Program-made: the position numbers and the translations under genes
NCBI GenBank assembly: GCA_001788795.1
Contig: MFXH01000013.1
Span: forward strand, 1 to 63,068
From: Candidatus Peregrinibacteria bacterium RIFOXYA2_FULL_41_18
Lineage (GTDB): Bacteria > Patescibacteriota > Gracilibacteria > UBA1369 > UBA12470
Length of the DNA stretch: 63,068 nt
Direction: 5' to 3'
Notes under the pieces: generated by a model
Told to the model about the DNA's origin: nothing
The model's input: only the letters and a program-made list of their open reading frames with translations
Database searches by the model: none
Shown: piece by piece, positions 52,992 to 62,600 of the stretch
How positions within the stretch are numbered: position 1 is the stretch's first letter
How the letters are laid out: each line of letters opens with the position of its first letter

Positions 52992-53694
52992 ATTTTACAA
53001 GAAAATCAAGCTTGAGGTTGGTGAGACTGTAGAGGTAAAAGATGCCGACTTCGCGCATCAGGTGAATCGTGTTTTGCGCGTTAGAGTCGGAGAGAAAATT
53101 GCTGTTTTTAACGGGGATGGAATTGATTTCTTGTGCGAAGTTGCAGGTTTTGGAAAGGATAGCGTTTCGCTCAAGGTTCTCGATAAGGTTGCGACCGATT
53201 GCGAGAGATCTGTGCGCGTGCATTTATATCAGGCGATTCCGCATACATGGTCTAAATTCGAGGACGTTATTAAGAAATGCACTGAACTTGGAGCGGTGAG
53301 TTTTTATCCTATGAAAACCACGAGGAGCGAGACTTTTCTTAAGAGCGGAGAAGAGCCTGCGAAGAAAGAAAGGCTGATTAGGATTCTCGTCGAGGCGACA
53401 GAACAATGCGGAGGAGGAGTTGTGCCCGAGCTTGAGAATGTTGTTGGGTTTGAAGAGGCTTGCAAGAATGCAAAAGGCGCAAAAATTATGGCTTATGAAA
53501 AAGCTTCCGCTAAAAGTCTTGGCGATTTGAAGTTTGGAGATGAGGTCAGTGTTTTTGTCGGACCCGAAGGTGGATTTACGCCGGAGGAGGCAGGGATTTT
53601 TGAACGTGAAGGCGGAGAGGTTTTTCATCTGGGAAAAAGAATTCTAAGAACTGAAACTGCACCGACTGCGATACTTGGGAAAATATTTTTCTAA
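52984..53694 (+). CDS. rsmE: 16S rRNA (uracil(1498)-N3)-methyltransferase
   Basis: SPOUT-class methyltransferase. The N-terminal PUA-like part contains HQVNRVLRVRVGEKIAVFNGDG; the C-terminal knot has HTWSKFEDVIKKCTELGAVSFYP, EQCGGGVVPEL and the SAM-binding VFVGPEGGFTPEE followed by LGKRILRTETAPTAIL. The 236-aa length is standard. The start overlaps the polX end by 8 bp, so the genes are coupled. Confidence 0.94.
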   Translation: MDRFYKKIKLEVGETVEVKDADFAHQVNRVLRVRVGEKIAVFNGDGIDFLCEVAGFGKDSVSLKVLDKVATDCERSVRVHLYQAIPHTWSKFEDVIKKCTELGAVSFYPMKTTRSETFLKSGEEPAKKERLIRILVEATEQCGGGVVPELENVVGFEEACKNAKGAKIMAYEKASAKSLGDLKFGDEVSVFVGPEGGFTPEEAGIFEREGGEVFHLGKRILRTETAPTAILGKIFF

Positions 53695-53696
53695 TA

Positions 53697-53743
53697 GTGC
53701 GGAATTCCGCACCTTATTATTGGCTTGTTTTGCAAGGCAAAAC
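53697..53743 (+). repeat. two successive hairpins after rsmE
   Basis: GTGCGGAATTCCGCAC (53697-53712) is a perfect 16-nt palindrome directly after the rsmE stop, and GTTTTGC-AAG-GCAAAAC (53727-53743) is a second hairpin. There is no strong T-run, so termination is uncertain; they may be processing or attenuating structures ahead of the lipoprotein gene. Confidence 0.5.
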
Positions 53744-53825
53744 TCATTTTATGCAAGGGTTGCCACTTCACTTCCCTATTCCTGTATGTTATAAGAGCTT
53801 CTGCGAATTTTTAACCAATATAAAA

Positions 53826-54404
53826 ATGAAGAAAATCGCCGTCTTGTTGTCGGTTTTGGCGCTTGGCAGCCTGTTCGCAGGTTGTTTGACTGAACAACAA
53901 GAGATCACGTTCACAACACAAGCGTACTCTTATTTGGCTCCGGCAACAGATACGCTGGACTTCACAACTAAGTACGATACAAATGCGTACATCTCCAAGG
54001 TTGTATGTGCTGATGAAGAGACTCTGAATACAAACGGCCCAGCTCTTATGAGCGCTTACGCTAAGCCGGAAACTCCTGCAACAGGAACCGCTTTCAATCT
54101 TGAACTTACGAAACTGGATAAATTCGAAGGAAACCTTTGCGATGTTTATGTCATAGCTTACGACGAATCAACAACTGAAGAGATTGAAGCGACTGTAAGA
54201 GTAAATATCGGTACAGAAGCTGTATCTGATATACCGGCGGCTTGTGATGCCACAGCCGGAGAGTGCCCAGTTACTGAGGAACCAACTGATACGACAACTG
54301 ATACGACAACTGATTCGACTGTTATCGACGATATTACCGTAGTAACGACAGATCCGGCTACTGACGTGGCAACGGATACAGCAACAGATGTTGTTGCTGA
54401 ATAA
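53826..54404 (+). CDS. lipoprotein with Thr/Asp-rich tail
   Basis: From the ATG at 53826 the product (192 aa) begins MKKIAVLLSVLALGSLFAGC, a lipoprotein signal with lipobox LFAGC. A roughly 120-residue beta-rich domain with three further Cys follows, then a low-complexity tail of repeated TTDTTTD/DVATDTATD units that likely spans the wall. Unknown function; extracytoplasmic. The upstream in-frame extension has no signal-like or conserved sequence. Confidence 0.72.
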   Translation: MKKIAVLLSVLALGSLFAGCLTEQQEITFTTQAYSYLAPATDTLDFTTKYDTNAYISKVVCADEETLNTNGPALMSAYAKPETPATGTAFNLELTKLDKFEGNLCDVYVIAYDESTTEEIEATVRVNIGTEAVSDIPAACDATAGECPVTEEPTDTTTDTTTDSTVIDDITVVTTDPATDVATDTATDVVAE

Positions 54405-54421
54405 TTCATTCTAATTTCAGC

Positions 54422-54459
54422 AAGCCCTCAAATGTATCTATGTTTGGGGGCTTTTTTTT
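54422..54459 (+). terminator. intrinsic terminator after the lipoprotein gene
   Basis: AAGCCCTCAAA (54422-54432) pairs with TTTGGGGGCTT (54443-54453; one G-T pair) followed by T8, 18 bp beyond the stop. Confidence 0.85.
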
Positions 54460-54460
54460 G

Positions 54461-54469
54461 GTAAACTCC
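54461..54469 (+). promoter_or_regulatory. possible rsmG promoter, extended -10
   Basis: TGGTAAACT directly follows the terminator T-run; the same TGGTAAACTC precedes infB at 11891. No clear -35 is seen. Confidence 0.3.
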
Positions 54470-54490
54470 TTACGATTCACCCCGACATTC

Positions 54491-55132
54491 ATGAACAAAA
54501 AAATTGAACAATTCATCGAGATTTTCGCTCAGGAAAACCAAAAACACAACCTTTGCAAATTCGATACGAAAGAGGCTTTTATGTCGCGTCACATTATGGA
54601 CTCGTTCGAAAGCGGCCAGTTCCTAGGAGGCGCCAAGAAGGTTATGGATCTCGGTACAGGAGGCGGATTACCCGGAGTGGTTTTGGCCATTCAATATCCC
54701 GACAAGAACCTAACTCTGGTCGATTCAACTCATAAAAAATGTGCTTCTATCGGCCTTATGATCGACTATCTTGAACTCACCAATATAACCGTTATTTGCG
54801 AGCGGGCCGAAAATCTTGCACACAATCCGATTCATCGCGAGAAATATGATGTTGTCGTAGCGCGTGCGCTCGCTCCCCTGCCCGTCCTTCTCGAATATGC
54901 TTCCGGTTTTATACATACTGGTGGAACTCTAATCGCTTATAAAGGGCCGAAATATATGGAAGAGCTTGAGCAATCCAAGCGAGAAATGGCTGAATTCGAG
55001 ATGGAAATGGAAAAAATCCACCACTACAAACTGCCGAATGACGAGATCGATCGGGTGATTTTAATTTTCAAAAAAACAAAACAACTAAAAGATATTTACC
55101 CACGTCAAAATGCAAAGAAGAAGATCTTATAA
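54491..55132 (+). CDS. rsmG: 16S rRNA (guanine(527)-N7)-methyltransferase
   Basis: From the ATG at 54491 the product is 213 aa, the normal RsmG length. It has FMSRHIMDSFE (usually RHxxDS), the SAM site VMDLGTGGGLPGVVLAI, LVDSTHKKCASIG, and DVVVARALAPLPVLLEY. The frame opens 51 bp earlier, but those codons overlap the terminator and rsmG promoter and lack family match. It overlaps rlmE by 23 bp. Confidence 0.93.
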   Translation: MNKKIEQFIEIFAQENQKHNLCKFDTKEAFMSRHIMDSFESGQFLGGAKKVMDLGTGGGLPGVVLAIQYPDKNLTLVDSTHKKCASIGLMIDYLELTNITVICERAENLAHNPIHREKYDVVVARALAPLPVLLEYASGFIHTGGTLIAYKGPKYMEELEQSKREMAEFEMEMEKIHHYKLPNDEIDRVILIFKKTKQLKDIYPRQNAKKKIL

Positions 55133-55751
55133 AAAAAGAGGCTACAATCCGCAAGACAAATTCTTCCACAAAGCGAAAGAAGAAGGCTATCGAGCCAGAA
55201 GCGCTTATAAACTGAAAGAAATTCTCGAGAGATTCAGGATCATCAGGGCAGGATTCAATGTCCTCGACTTGGGCTCGGCTCCGGGGAGTTTCATACAAGT
55301 TATAAGCAAGATTGTCGGGCCATCAGGCACGGTTGTCGGGATAGACCTCAAGGAGATTGAACCTTTTGGGGCCAGCGAAGCTCTGAAAAATGTTACAACT
55401 TATGTCGGCGATATATTCGATTTCGATTATCTCGAATCGATTTTGGGAGCACAAAGATTCGACGCGATTACGTCCGACCTGATGCCAAATACCACAGGTA
55501 TTAAGTTTTTGGATCAAGACAGCAGTGTCGATCTGAATATTGCCGCTCTACGCGTTGTACGCAAGCACCTCAAACCCGGCGGATCCGCGATATTTAAGAT
55601 ATTCAATAGCAATGAATTAAGGAGATTTCTGTCAGATGCAAAAAGAGATTTTCGAGATGTTCGCGCCATGAAACCGGAAGCCGTAAGGTCAACAAGTAAG
55701 GAGATTTATATAATAGGCATGGGGCATAAGGGAGAAGGCAGAAGAGCTTGA
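55110..55751 (+). CDS. rlmE: 23S rRNA (uridine(2552)-2'-O)-methyltransferase RlmE/FtsJ
   Basis: The 213-aa RrmJ-type methyltransferase: AKEEGYRARSAYKLKEI with the first catalytic Lys, SAM motif VLDLGSAPGSFIQV, SDLMPNTTG with the catalytic Asp, and KIFNSNELRRFL plus KPEAVRSTSKEIYII with remaining catalytic Lys and Glu positions. Methylates the A-loop of 23S rRNA. Coupled to rsmG by a 23-bp overlap. Confidence 0.93.
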   Translation: MQRRRSYKKRGYNPQDKFFHKAKEEGYRARSAYKLKEILERFRIIRAGFNVLDLGSAPGSFIQVISKIVGPSGTVVGIDLKEIEPFGASEALKNVTTYVGDIFDFDYLESILGAQRFDAITSDLMPNTTGIKFLDQDSSVDLNIAALRVVRKHLKPGGSAIFKIFNSNELRRFLSDAKRDFRDVRAMKPEAVRSTSKEIYIIGMGHKGEGRRA

Positions 55752-55777
55752 TTGGAAATCATCGAATAGCTATAATT
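55749..55777 (+). promoter_or_regulatory. promoter of the aspartase/fumarase gene
   Basis: TTGATT (55749-55754), a 17-bp spacer and TATAAT (55772-55777). The -35 overlaps the rlmE stop codon. It is 25 bp before the ATG at 55803. Confidence 0.75.
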
Positions 55778-55802
55778 TTATTTGTCTTTTTATTTTTTTC
55801 TA

Positions 55803-57155
55803 ATGGCAAAAAAACTATTCCGCACCGAGAAGGATGCTCTCGGAGAAATTTCAGTTCCGACAGATGCTTACTATGGCTCTTTTACGGCTCGCGCCCTTGA
55901 TAATTTTCGTATAAGCGGCATGACCGCTCCTGCGGAATTCAAGATCGCGCTCGGAATAACCAAACTGGCTTGCGCTAGGGCAAATCGTCTACTTGGAGAG
56001 CTCGAAAAAGATAAGTGTTCCGCAATTGAGAAAGCTTGTTTGGAGTTTTGCGAAGGCAAGTTCGACGCTGAATTCATGCTTGATATCTTCCAAGCAGGTG
56101 CAGGCACTTCCTACAACATGAATGCGAATGAAATAATTGCCAATCGGGCAAACGAAATTCTTGGCGGAGAAAAAGGTTCGTATGATCTTGTTCATCCGAA
56201 CAATCATGTGAACATGGCGCAATCTTCCAATGATGTGATTCCGACCGCAATAAGAATAGCGCTTGTCATGATGAGTCCGGCTTTTATTGAGGAGATTGAG
56301 CTTTTTATTAAGAGTCTCGAGAAAAAAGGGCGTGAATTTAAGAATATAAAAAAAGTCGGCAGGACTCATCTGCAAGATGCCGTACCGATAACTCTAGGCG
56401 AAGAATTCATGGCTTATGCAACAGCGATTAAGAACGAACTTGCAGCTGTTAAAGACGCGACTGAAGATTTGAAAAAACTTGGGATCGGCGGAACGGCTAT
56501 CGGTACAGGTATTAATGCGCCACCGAAATTCAAAGAGGCTGTGATTCCGGAAATCTCGAAAATAGTCGGTATAAAATTCTCGAAAGCTCCAAATTCAATA
56601 ACCACAACTCACAGCTTACAGGCGTTCACAAGATTCTCCTCAACGCTTCGAAATTTCGCCAATGAAATGTTTAGAATAATGGGCGATTTGCGTCTTATGA
56701 GCGCAGGACCGCGCGCAGGATTGCGTGAAATCAAATTGCCAAAAGTCCAACCCGGCTCATCAATAATGCCGGCTAAACTCAATCCTTCGATACCCGAATG
56801 TATGTCTATGATTTGCGGACAGGTGATCGGTATAGATTCGATAGTTTCTTTTGCCGCTCAAGGCGGACAGTTCGAGCTCAACTGGTACACTCCCCTAATC
56901 ATGCCGAATTTGATAATGGCGGTTAATATATTAACAAACGGACTTAAGACGACTCGTGAAAAATGTATCGACGGACTTGAGGCTTGTGAAGATGTGATTG
57001 CCGAATCTTTCAAAAAAAGCTTATGCACGGCAACTCTGCTTGTGCCTAAATTGGGATATCATGAAGTCGCAAGGCTTGTGAAGATTGCTATGAAAACAGG
57101 AAGGAACCTTGAAGAAGTGGTGAAGGAAGAAGTCGGAGAAGTTGGGGAAGTATGA
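55803..57155 (+). CDS. aspA: aspartate ammonia-lyase / class II fumarase family
   Basis: Tetrameric lyase that interconverts aspartate and fumarate (or malate and fumarate). The start at 55803 (MAKKLFRTEKDALGEISVPT) matches family N-termini; DAYYGSFTARALDNFRIS is closer to aspartase (YYG-HT-RA-NF) than to fumarase (LWGAQTQRS). The signature GSSIMPAKLNP and QAGAGTSYNMNANE are intact. The 450-aa length is slightly short of the usual 465. The C-terminal residues EEVGEVGEV are encoded by the word repeat that follows, an apparent tail extension. Substrate cannot be fixed by eye. Confidence 0.85.
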   Translation: MAKKLFRTEKDALGEISVPTDAYYGSFTARALDNFRISGMTAPAEFKIALGITKLACARANRLLGELEKDKCSAIEKACLEFCEGKFDAEFMLDIFQAGAGTSYNMNANEIIANRANEILGGEKGSYDLVHPNNHVNMAQSSNDVIPTAIRIALVMMSPAFIEEIELFIKSLEKKGREFKNIKKVGRTHLQDAVPITLGEEFMAYATAIKNELAAVKDATEDLKKLGIGGTAIGTGINAPPKFKEAVIPEISKIVGIKFSKAPNSITTTHSLQAFTRFSSTLRNFANEMFRIMGDLRLMSAGPRAGLREIKLPKVQPGSSIMPAKLNPSIPECMSMICGQVIGIDSIVSFAAQGGQFELNWYTPLIMPNLIMAVNILTNGLKTTREKCIDGLEACEDVIAESFKKSLCTATLLVPKLGYHEVARLVKIAMKTGRNLEEVVKEEVGEVGEV

Positions 57156-57212
57156 GAAGTGACATAGTTCGGAAGTAGGAGAAGTATAAGAAGTATGGGA
57201 AGTGACATAGTT
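57118..57212 (+). repeat. AGTGACAT/AGAAGT word repeat at the aspA end
   Basis: GGAGAAGTTGGGGAAGTATG, then AGAAGTGACATAGTTCGGAA, then GTAGGAGAAGTATAAGAAGT, then ATGGGAAGTGACATAG. It overlaps the last codons and the TGA of the gene. Confidence 0.8.
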
Positions 57213-57228
57213 AAGAATCGGCATTTTT

Positions 57229-57260
57229 TCTGCTCTCTGCTCCTTGCTGTCTGCTGTCTA
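57229..57260 (-). repeat. GACAGCAG word repeat at the PKD gene end
   Basis: On the minus strand: TAGACAGCAGACAGCAAGG then AGCAGAGAGCAGA; the leading TAG is the stop codon of the PKD gene. The first 19 nt are identical to 7725-7743. Confidence 0.75.
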
Positions 57261-59585
57261 CTCACTCACCGTAATCTCCATCTCATATTTATCGCTGACT
57301 CCATCGAGGTCTTCCACCTCCAGTTCGACTGTATAGACGCCGACTCCGTTGAATGTGTGGGTTGGTTTTCTATCATAACTCTTATTCCCATCACCGAAAT
57401 CCCACGAGTAGCTCTGAACCGAACCTGTACTGCAGTTAGGATCAAAAGTAACAATCAATGGCGATTTTCCAGATGAGATACTTGCTTCAAAACAAGCCGC
57501 AATCGAGACAGGTCTTACAACTATATTCATTGATGCCGTATCTTCCGTACCATCCGAAGTCACAACTGTAACAGTTGCCGTAAAAGATCCGACTTCGTCA
57601 TATTCATAAGTTACTTCTGCGCCGCTCACGTATTCGCTTGTTCCATCGCCGAAATCCCAGCTGTAAGCCACGATCTCGCCTTCCGGATAGCTCGAACCTG
57701 CAGCGCTGAATTCAACTTCGAGAGGCACTTCTCCGGAAACAGGAGTCGCCGACAATGTTGCCGTCAAACCTTGAGCTTCCGCAGTTATCACGACAGTTTC
57801 CATATCTTCATTGCCATCTCCGTCAATTACTTTTAATTGAGCGGTATAAGTTCCCGCCTCTTCATATGTATAAGTTGTTGTCTCTCCTGTGTCATCAGAT
57901 TTCCCATCTCCGTCAAAATCCCATTCGTAATCGACTATATTCTCATCTGCATCCATACTCTCGGACGCGCTAAATGCAACCGTAAAAGGCACATCTCCGA
58001 CTATCGCGCCTTCCTCTTCACTTACCGCTGGAACCGTTGTAATTGAGGCAATCGGTTTTTGAGAAGGTGCTACAACTTCTATCTCAATCGTTTCACTTCC
58101 TTCTTCATCAGCTTCATCCGTCACCGTAAGCTTAACAACATATGTTCCAGTCTCTTCATAAGTATGATCCGCAGATCGTGTTTTTATGACATTCGTTTCA
58201 TCTCCGAAATCCCATTCGTATTTATCGATCTCTCCATTTGGAGAACTTGAGTCTATAGCCGAAAAAGAATATTCAACTCCGGCGTAATATTCGCCATCGT
58301 TTGTTTGCGTGATAACCGCAGTAGGAGTTAATGCGCTGGTAACATTTATTTCAACTTCATATGTACCGTATTCACCGCTGTTATCAGTAACTCTCAAAGA
58401 GCTTGTATAAACTCCCGCCTGTTCGTACGTATAAGCCGCTTCAACACCTGTCGCATCATCATAATCGCCATCGCCATCCAAATCCCAGTCATAAGCAACT
58501 ATTTCTCCGTCTGGGTCTGAACTTTCCGAAGCATCAAACTCGACTTCCAAGGGGATTTCCCCTTCTGTCGGATCTGCTGCAAATACCGCTGCGACTTTTT
58601 CATTCGCAAACACTACATCAAGCGTAATTGACTCCGAATCTTCTTCCCCCGTATTCACATCTCTATAAGTCATCGTAAGCATGACCTGATACCTTCCGGC
58701 ATCGGGACCTTTGCTTGTATATTTATGGCTCGTACTTACACCTGTTGCAGTAGCTCCATCACCGAAATCCCATTCGTAAGAAATGATCTCGTACTTGTAA
58801 GGATTGAATGGAACCTCCGATGCATCGAATTCAATAGTCATCGGTGCGGTAAGACCTGTAAGTTCTTCCGGAACCGTCTTGATTACGGAAGTGTCTTGAG
58901 CTTCCTGTTCCTCGACAAGTTTTGAAGTCAGATACATATAAGTAAAAGTCCAACCGAATGCCAAAAACAAGAAGAAAACTCCTCCGATTATCGCCATCAT
59001 CATACCTTTCGCCTTACCCGATTTATCATCTTTCTTCGCCATTGACGACTTAAACAAGCCGATAATCGCAACTATGAACGTCACGAATATCGCCAAGCCG
59101 AATACTATATTTGTAAGACTGATTAAGAATGGATAAAAATTATCTTCAGAAATTCCAAACATCTGAAGAAGCGGATTTTGACTTCCGCCTCCTTGCGTAA
59201 GCAACAAGAAAATCGTAACTATTATTACGACAAAAACTATCGAAGCAGTCACTATTCCGGCAACTATCATCCTCTTCTTTCTAGCTTTTGCTTTTTTTGC
59301 TTTCAGAGCCTTTTCTTCTTCGGGAGTAAGTTTAAGTTTTTGATCTTTTTTTGCAGGTGCTCCAGCAGGTGCCGCAGGGGTTGTCGCCGGAGTTGCTGCT
59401 GCCGCCGGTTGTTGTGCAACAACTTGAGCTGCTTGAACCGGTGCGGTAACAGGTGCCTGTTGTGTTGGTGCAACGGCAACTTGAGCAGGTGCTTGTGGCA
59501 CAGGCTGAACTACAGGTTGTGTAACCGGTGGTTGAACCGGCGTAGTCTGTTGTGGCTGTTGCTGATTATTTTGAGGAGTTTCCAT
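57258..59585 (-). CDS. PKD-repeat membrane protein (six PKD domains)
   Basis: The 775-aa envelope protein has a cytoplasmic Gln/Pro/Ala-rich N-terminus (1-75), a Lys-rich stretch, three membrane helices (about 106-130, 150-178, 198-220: MIVAGIVTASIVFVVIIV, FLISLTNIVFGLAIFV, MMMAIIGGVFFLFLAFGWTF), then six PKD beta-sandwich repeats with the YEWDFGDG or YDWDLDGDG motif. PKD domains mediate protein or carbohydrate contacts at cell surfaces. It is downstream of a larger PKD gene and separated from it only by the REP-like element. The stop codon lies in a word repeat. Confidence 0.85.
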   Translation of the reverse strand: METPQNNQQQPQQTTPVQPPVTQPVVQPVPQAPAQVAVAPTQQAPVTAPVQAAQVVAQQPAAAATPATTPAAPAGAPAKKDQKLKLTPEEEKALKAKKAKARKKRMIVAGIVTASIVFVVIIVTIFLLLTQGGGSQNPLLQMFGISEDNFYPFLISLTNIVFGLAIFVTFIVAIIGLFKSSMAKKDDKSGKAKGMMMAIIGGVFFLFLAFGWTFTYMYLTSKLVEEQEAQDTSVIKTVPEELTGLTAPMTIEFDASEVPFNPYKYEIISYEWDFGDGATATGVSTSHKYTSKGPDAGRYQVMLTMTYRDVNTGEEDSESITLDVVFANEKVAAVFAADPTEGEIPLEVEFDASESSDPDGEIVAYDWDLDGDGDYDDATGVEAAYTYEQAGVYTSSLRVTDNSGEYGTYEVEINVTSALTPTAVITQTNDGEYYAGVEYSFSAIDSSSPNGEIDKYEWDFGDETNVIKTRSADHTYEETGTYVVKLTVTDEADEEGSETIEIEVVAPSQKPIASITTVPAVSEEEGAIVGDVPFTVAFSASESMDADENIVDYEWDFDGDGKSDDTGETTTYTYEEAGTYTAQLKVIDGDGNEDMETVVITAEAQGLTATLSATPVSGEVPLEVEFSAAGSSYPEGEIVAYSWDFGDGTSEYVSGAEVTYEYDEVGSFTATVTVVTSDGTEDTASMNIVVRPVSIAACFEASISSGKSPLIVTFDPNCSTGSVQSYSWDFGDGNKSYDRKPTHTFNGVGVYTVELEVEDLDGVSDKYEMEITVSE

Positions 59586-59608
59586 TTTTATTTTTGTTTT
59601 ATTTTTGT

Positions 59609-59659
59609 TGGAGTTTCGCTGATGCGAAACTGCTTATAGTATTGCGCTCTTCGAGCGCT
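59609..59659 (+). repeat. REP-like element D
   Basis: TTGGAGTTTCGC-TGAT-GCGAAAC, then TGCTTATAGTAT, then TGCGCTC-TTC-GAGCGCTA: the best-formed copy with two complete hairpins. It fills the 75-bp gap between the two PKD genes. Confidence 0.65.
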
Positions 59660-59660
59660 A

Positions 59661-62600
59661 CTAATCTATCTTCTTAACAGTGTAAATACTTACACCCAAA
59701 AGCGCAAATGAGAACGCAACCATGATAAGAACCAATCCTTGCACACCCGAAACTGGGAAGATATTCGCCCCACCGGTTGTAGCATCGAATGTGATTTCTT
59801 TTGTCACTTCATAAGAGTTCCCGTATGAATCTTCTGCCGTAAGCATTATAACAATCATTCCCCAAGACTGATCAAACGAAACAGCCGTCCAAGTTCCACT
59901 CAAACAAGTTTTATCTTCATAATCGTGGTCGTTATCTTTCAACCCATCACCATTTGTATCGTAATAAACATTTTTATCCAACCAGCAAGTAATACCTTCT
60001 CCGCTTGTTAAATTCGTAGAATAAGATATATCAACTTTTCCGCTGGTACCGGAAATATGGATTTTGCCATCGCTTGGCGATGCAGCCGGATTAGGACTCA
60101 TATATGCAATTATCTCTTGCGTAGGTTCGCTTACATCAACTGTTCTGGTTACAAAATCTTCCTTATTCATTGCGTCCAAAACGGTCAATCTTACTGCATA
60201 TTTCCCATAAGCTTCATACGCATATTCCGGATCCGCTTCCGTTGAATCGACATCGTTTGTCTTGTCACCGTCTCCACTTGAGTCGGTAGCCTCATCAAAA
60301 TCCCAGATATAAGAGACTACATCTATAGAATCATCTGCCGTTTCCGAATTGTCTGTAAATTTAACCGTCAAATCGTTTGTAGTATATTTGAACGCCGCAG
60401 TCGGAGGATCTGTATCGGAAATCGTGATTGAATTTTGAACGGAATCCGTCTCTCCTGCAGTATCGTAAACCGTAAGACTTACCGTATAACTGCCAATAGC
60501 ATCATAGCTATATAGAGGATTCTCTTCTTGTGAATCTATGTCGTCCATTCTATTTCCGTTTCCATCCGAATCTACCGCACTGTCAAAATCCCATTGATAA
60601 GCGTAAGGCTCTGCGCCGTTAACCGTGTCGAATTTTGAATTATTTGTGAATTCCACCTCAAAACCGGTGTCATCGAATCCAACCTTGTAAGTGAATGCAG
60701 CTTCGGGAGGTTCTGATATGGATTCCACGCAAACTTCAGTAGCTTTTGATACCGCAGATTGACCCATATCATCAGTGACTTTCAGTTTTATATCAAAACA
60801 TCCTATTGCCGTAGGTGTGAATCCGTAAGTCGCCGAGTCTGTTTCGGTATTGTTTGTGAAACCGTCTCCTTCGGTATCCCACATATAAGTCATACTTCCG
60901 CCCTCAGGATCCGACGAAATACTTGATAATGTGACTGTTTCTCCAAGCATAATCGCCGTATCATCAACCGTAAACTTCGCTTCCGGAGATTCGTTTTGCC
61001 CATTTTCAACAGTAATTACCGGATCTTCAGCCAAGAAATCTTGGCTTGAAACCTTATTGCCGCCCGAATCCGTAATTTCCACCACAAAAGCATAACCTTT
61101 CTCTTCTCCGGTCGATCCATTTGTCGGAATTGTGAATGAAGCTTCCGGATATCCCCTGCTTGTAATTTTATTACCCATCTCTTCAGTAGTATTCGCGGTA
61201 TCGTAATAATACCAATAATATTGTTCTATGGTGCCGTCCGGATCTTCAGCATCCACACTGGCAATCACATTAACCGGTGTCGTAAGAGAATCCGAACTTA
61301 TCGTATAGGTCAAACCATATATGATCGCAGGTTCTTCTTCTATTGTTATAGTATAAGAGTCTTCCGATGTAATAGTCGGGTCGTTTTCATCGCTTACAGT
61401 AAGTTTCAATGTGTATGTACCAATATCTTCATATGTATGATTCTCTCTTTTGTCCGTACTTCTAGTATTGTCGCCAAAATCCCAGCTGTAAGTGAGATTT
61501 CTCGATGTTCCGTTGCTGTTTTTTGATTCACTTGCATCAAAAGTAAATACCGTATTGGTATTACCCGTAATATCGCTTGTGGCTATATCCGAACCGTCTT
61601 TCTGTATAGAAACTACTGCGATAGTAGAATTGCTATCTCCTATATATACTTTTTTGGTATAGGAATTCTCGTTATCATTTTCGTCATATGCTATCAACTC
61701 CACATAATAGCTTCCTGTTGTTTTATACGTATGAGTAAATTCAACTTCTCCGCCGCTTTCATCAGCTTCTGTTTCCCCGTCTCCATAATCTATTTCAAAA
61801 GCAATTGCGTTCTCGCTTATTGCATTAAATAACACTTCCGCTTCACCCGTCTCGTCATCAAGCTGATATGCAACTCCCATCGGCATTTCCAAATCTATAT
61901 CCAATACCGAAGCCACATCCACATCTTTTTCCGTTGTCGTCGTTATTTCATAATTGTCTGTAACCGTAAGCGTTACATTTTTGACGCCTTCTTCTGTAAA
62001 TTTAACTACCGGCTTTTCCGATGTCGCATCTGTATCTTCAACGAATGTATAATCCCCTTCAAAAGTCCATAAATATGCCGATATGTCATCTCCCTTATCG
62101 GGATCGCTACTTCCGCTTGCATTGAAATGAACCGTACCGGGTTGTGTAGGATCAGGTATATCATAAGTAAATTGTGCAATAGGAGGCGTTGATTCGACAA
62201 CGATCTCTATAGTATCTGTATCTTCTTCGTTAGAACTATCTCTGACAGACAGAGATATGTTCCACTTACCCGGACTTGGCAATTGGTAATCGACTTCACT
62301 TCCTTGCCCAAGATCAACTTCAACACCATCAAGACTTGCAGTCCAAATTTCACTTACTATCGAACCGATATCTGTTTTTGATGCGGATTTAAATTTAATA
62401 ACATCCTCCATGCTCGCACTATATAGTGAAGCTTCTCCTCTTGCTGCTGGCGAAGCCACTATAATATCTGCCATATATCTATCCGTATTACCTATAACAT
62501 CGGTAACTTCTACATTTAACGAATATGTGCCTCTTTGATCGTATGTACATACTGCCGTAGTAATGACTGATTCTCCTTCATAAGTTTCTCCATTTCCACA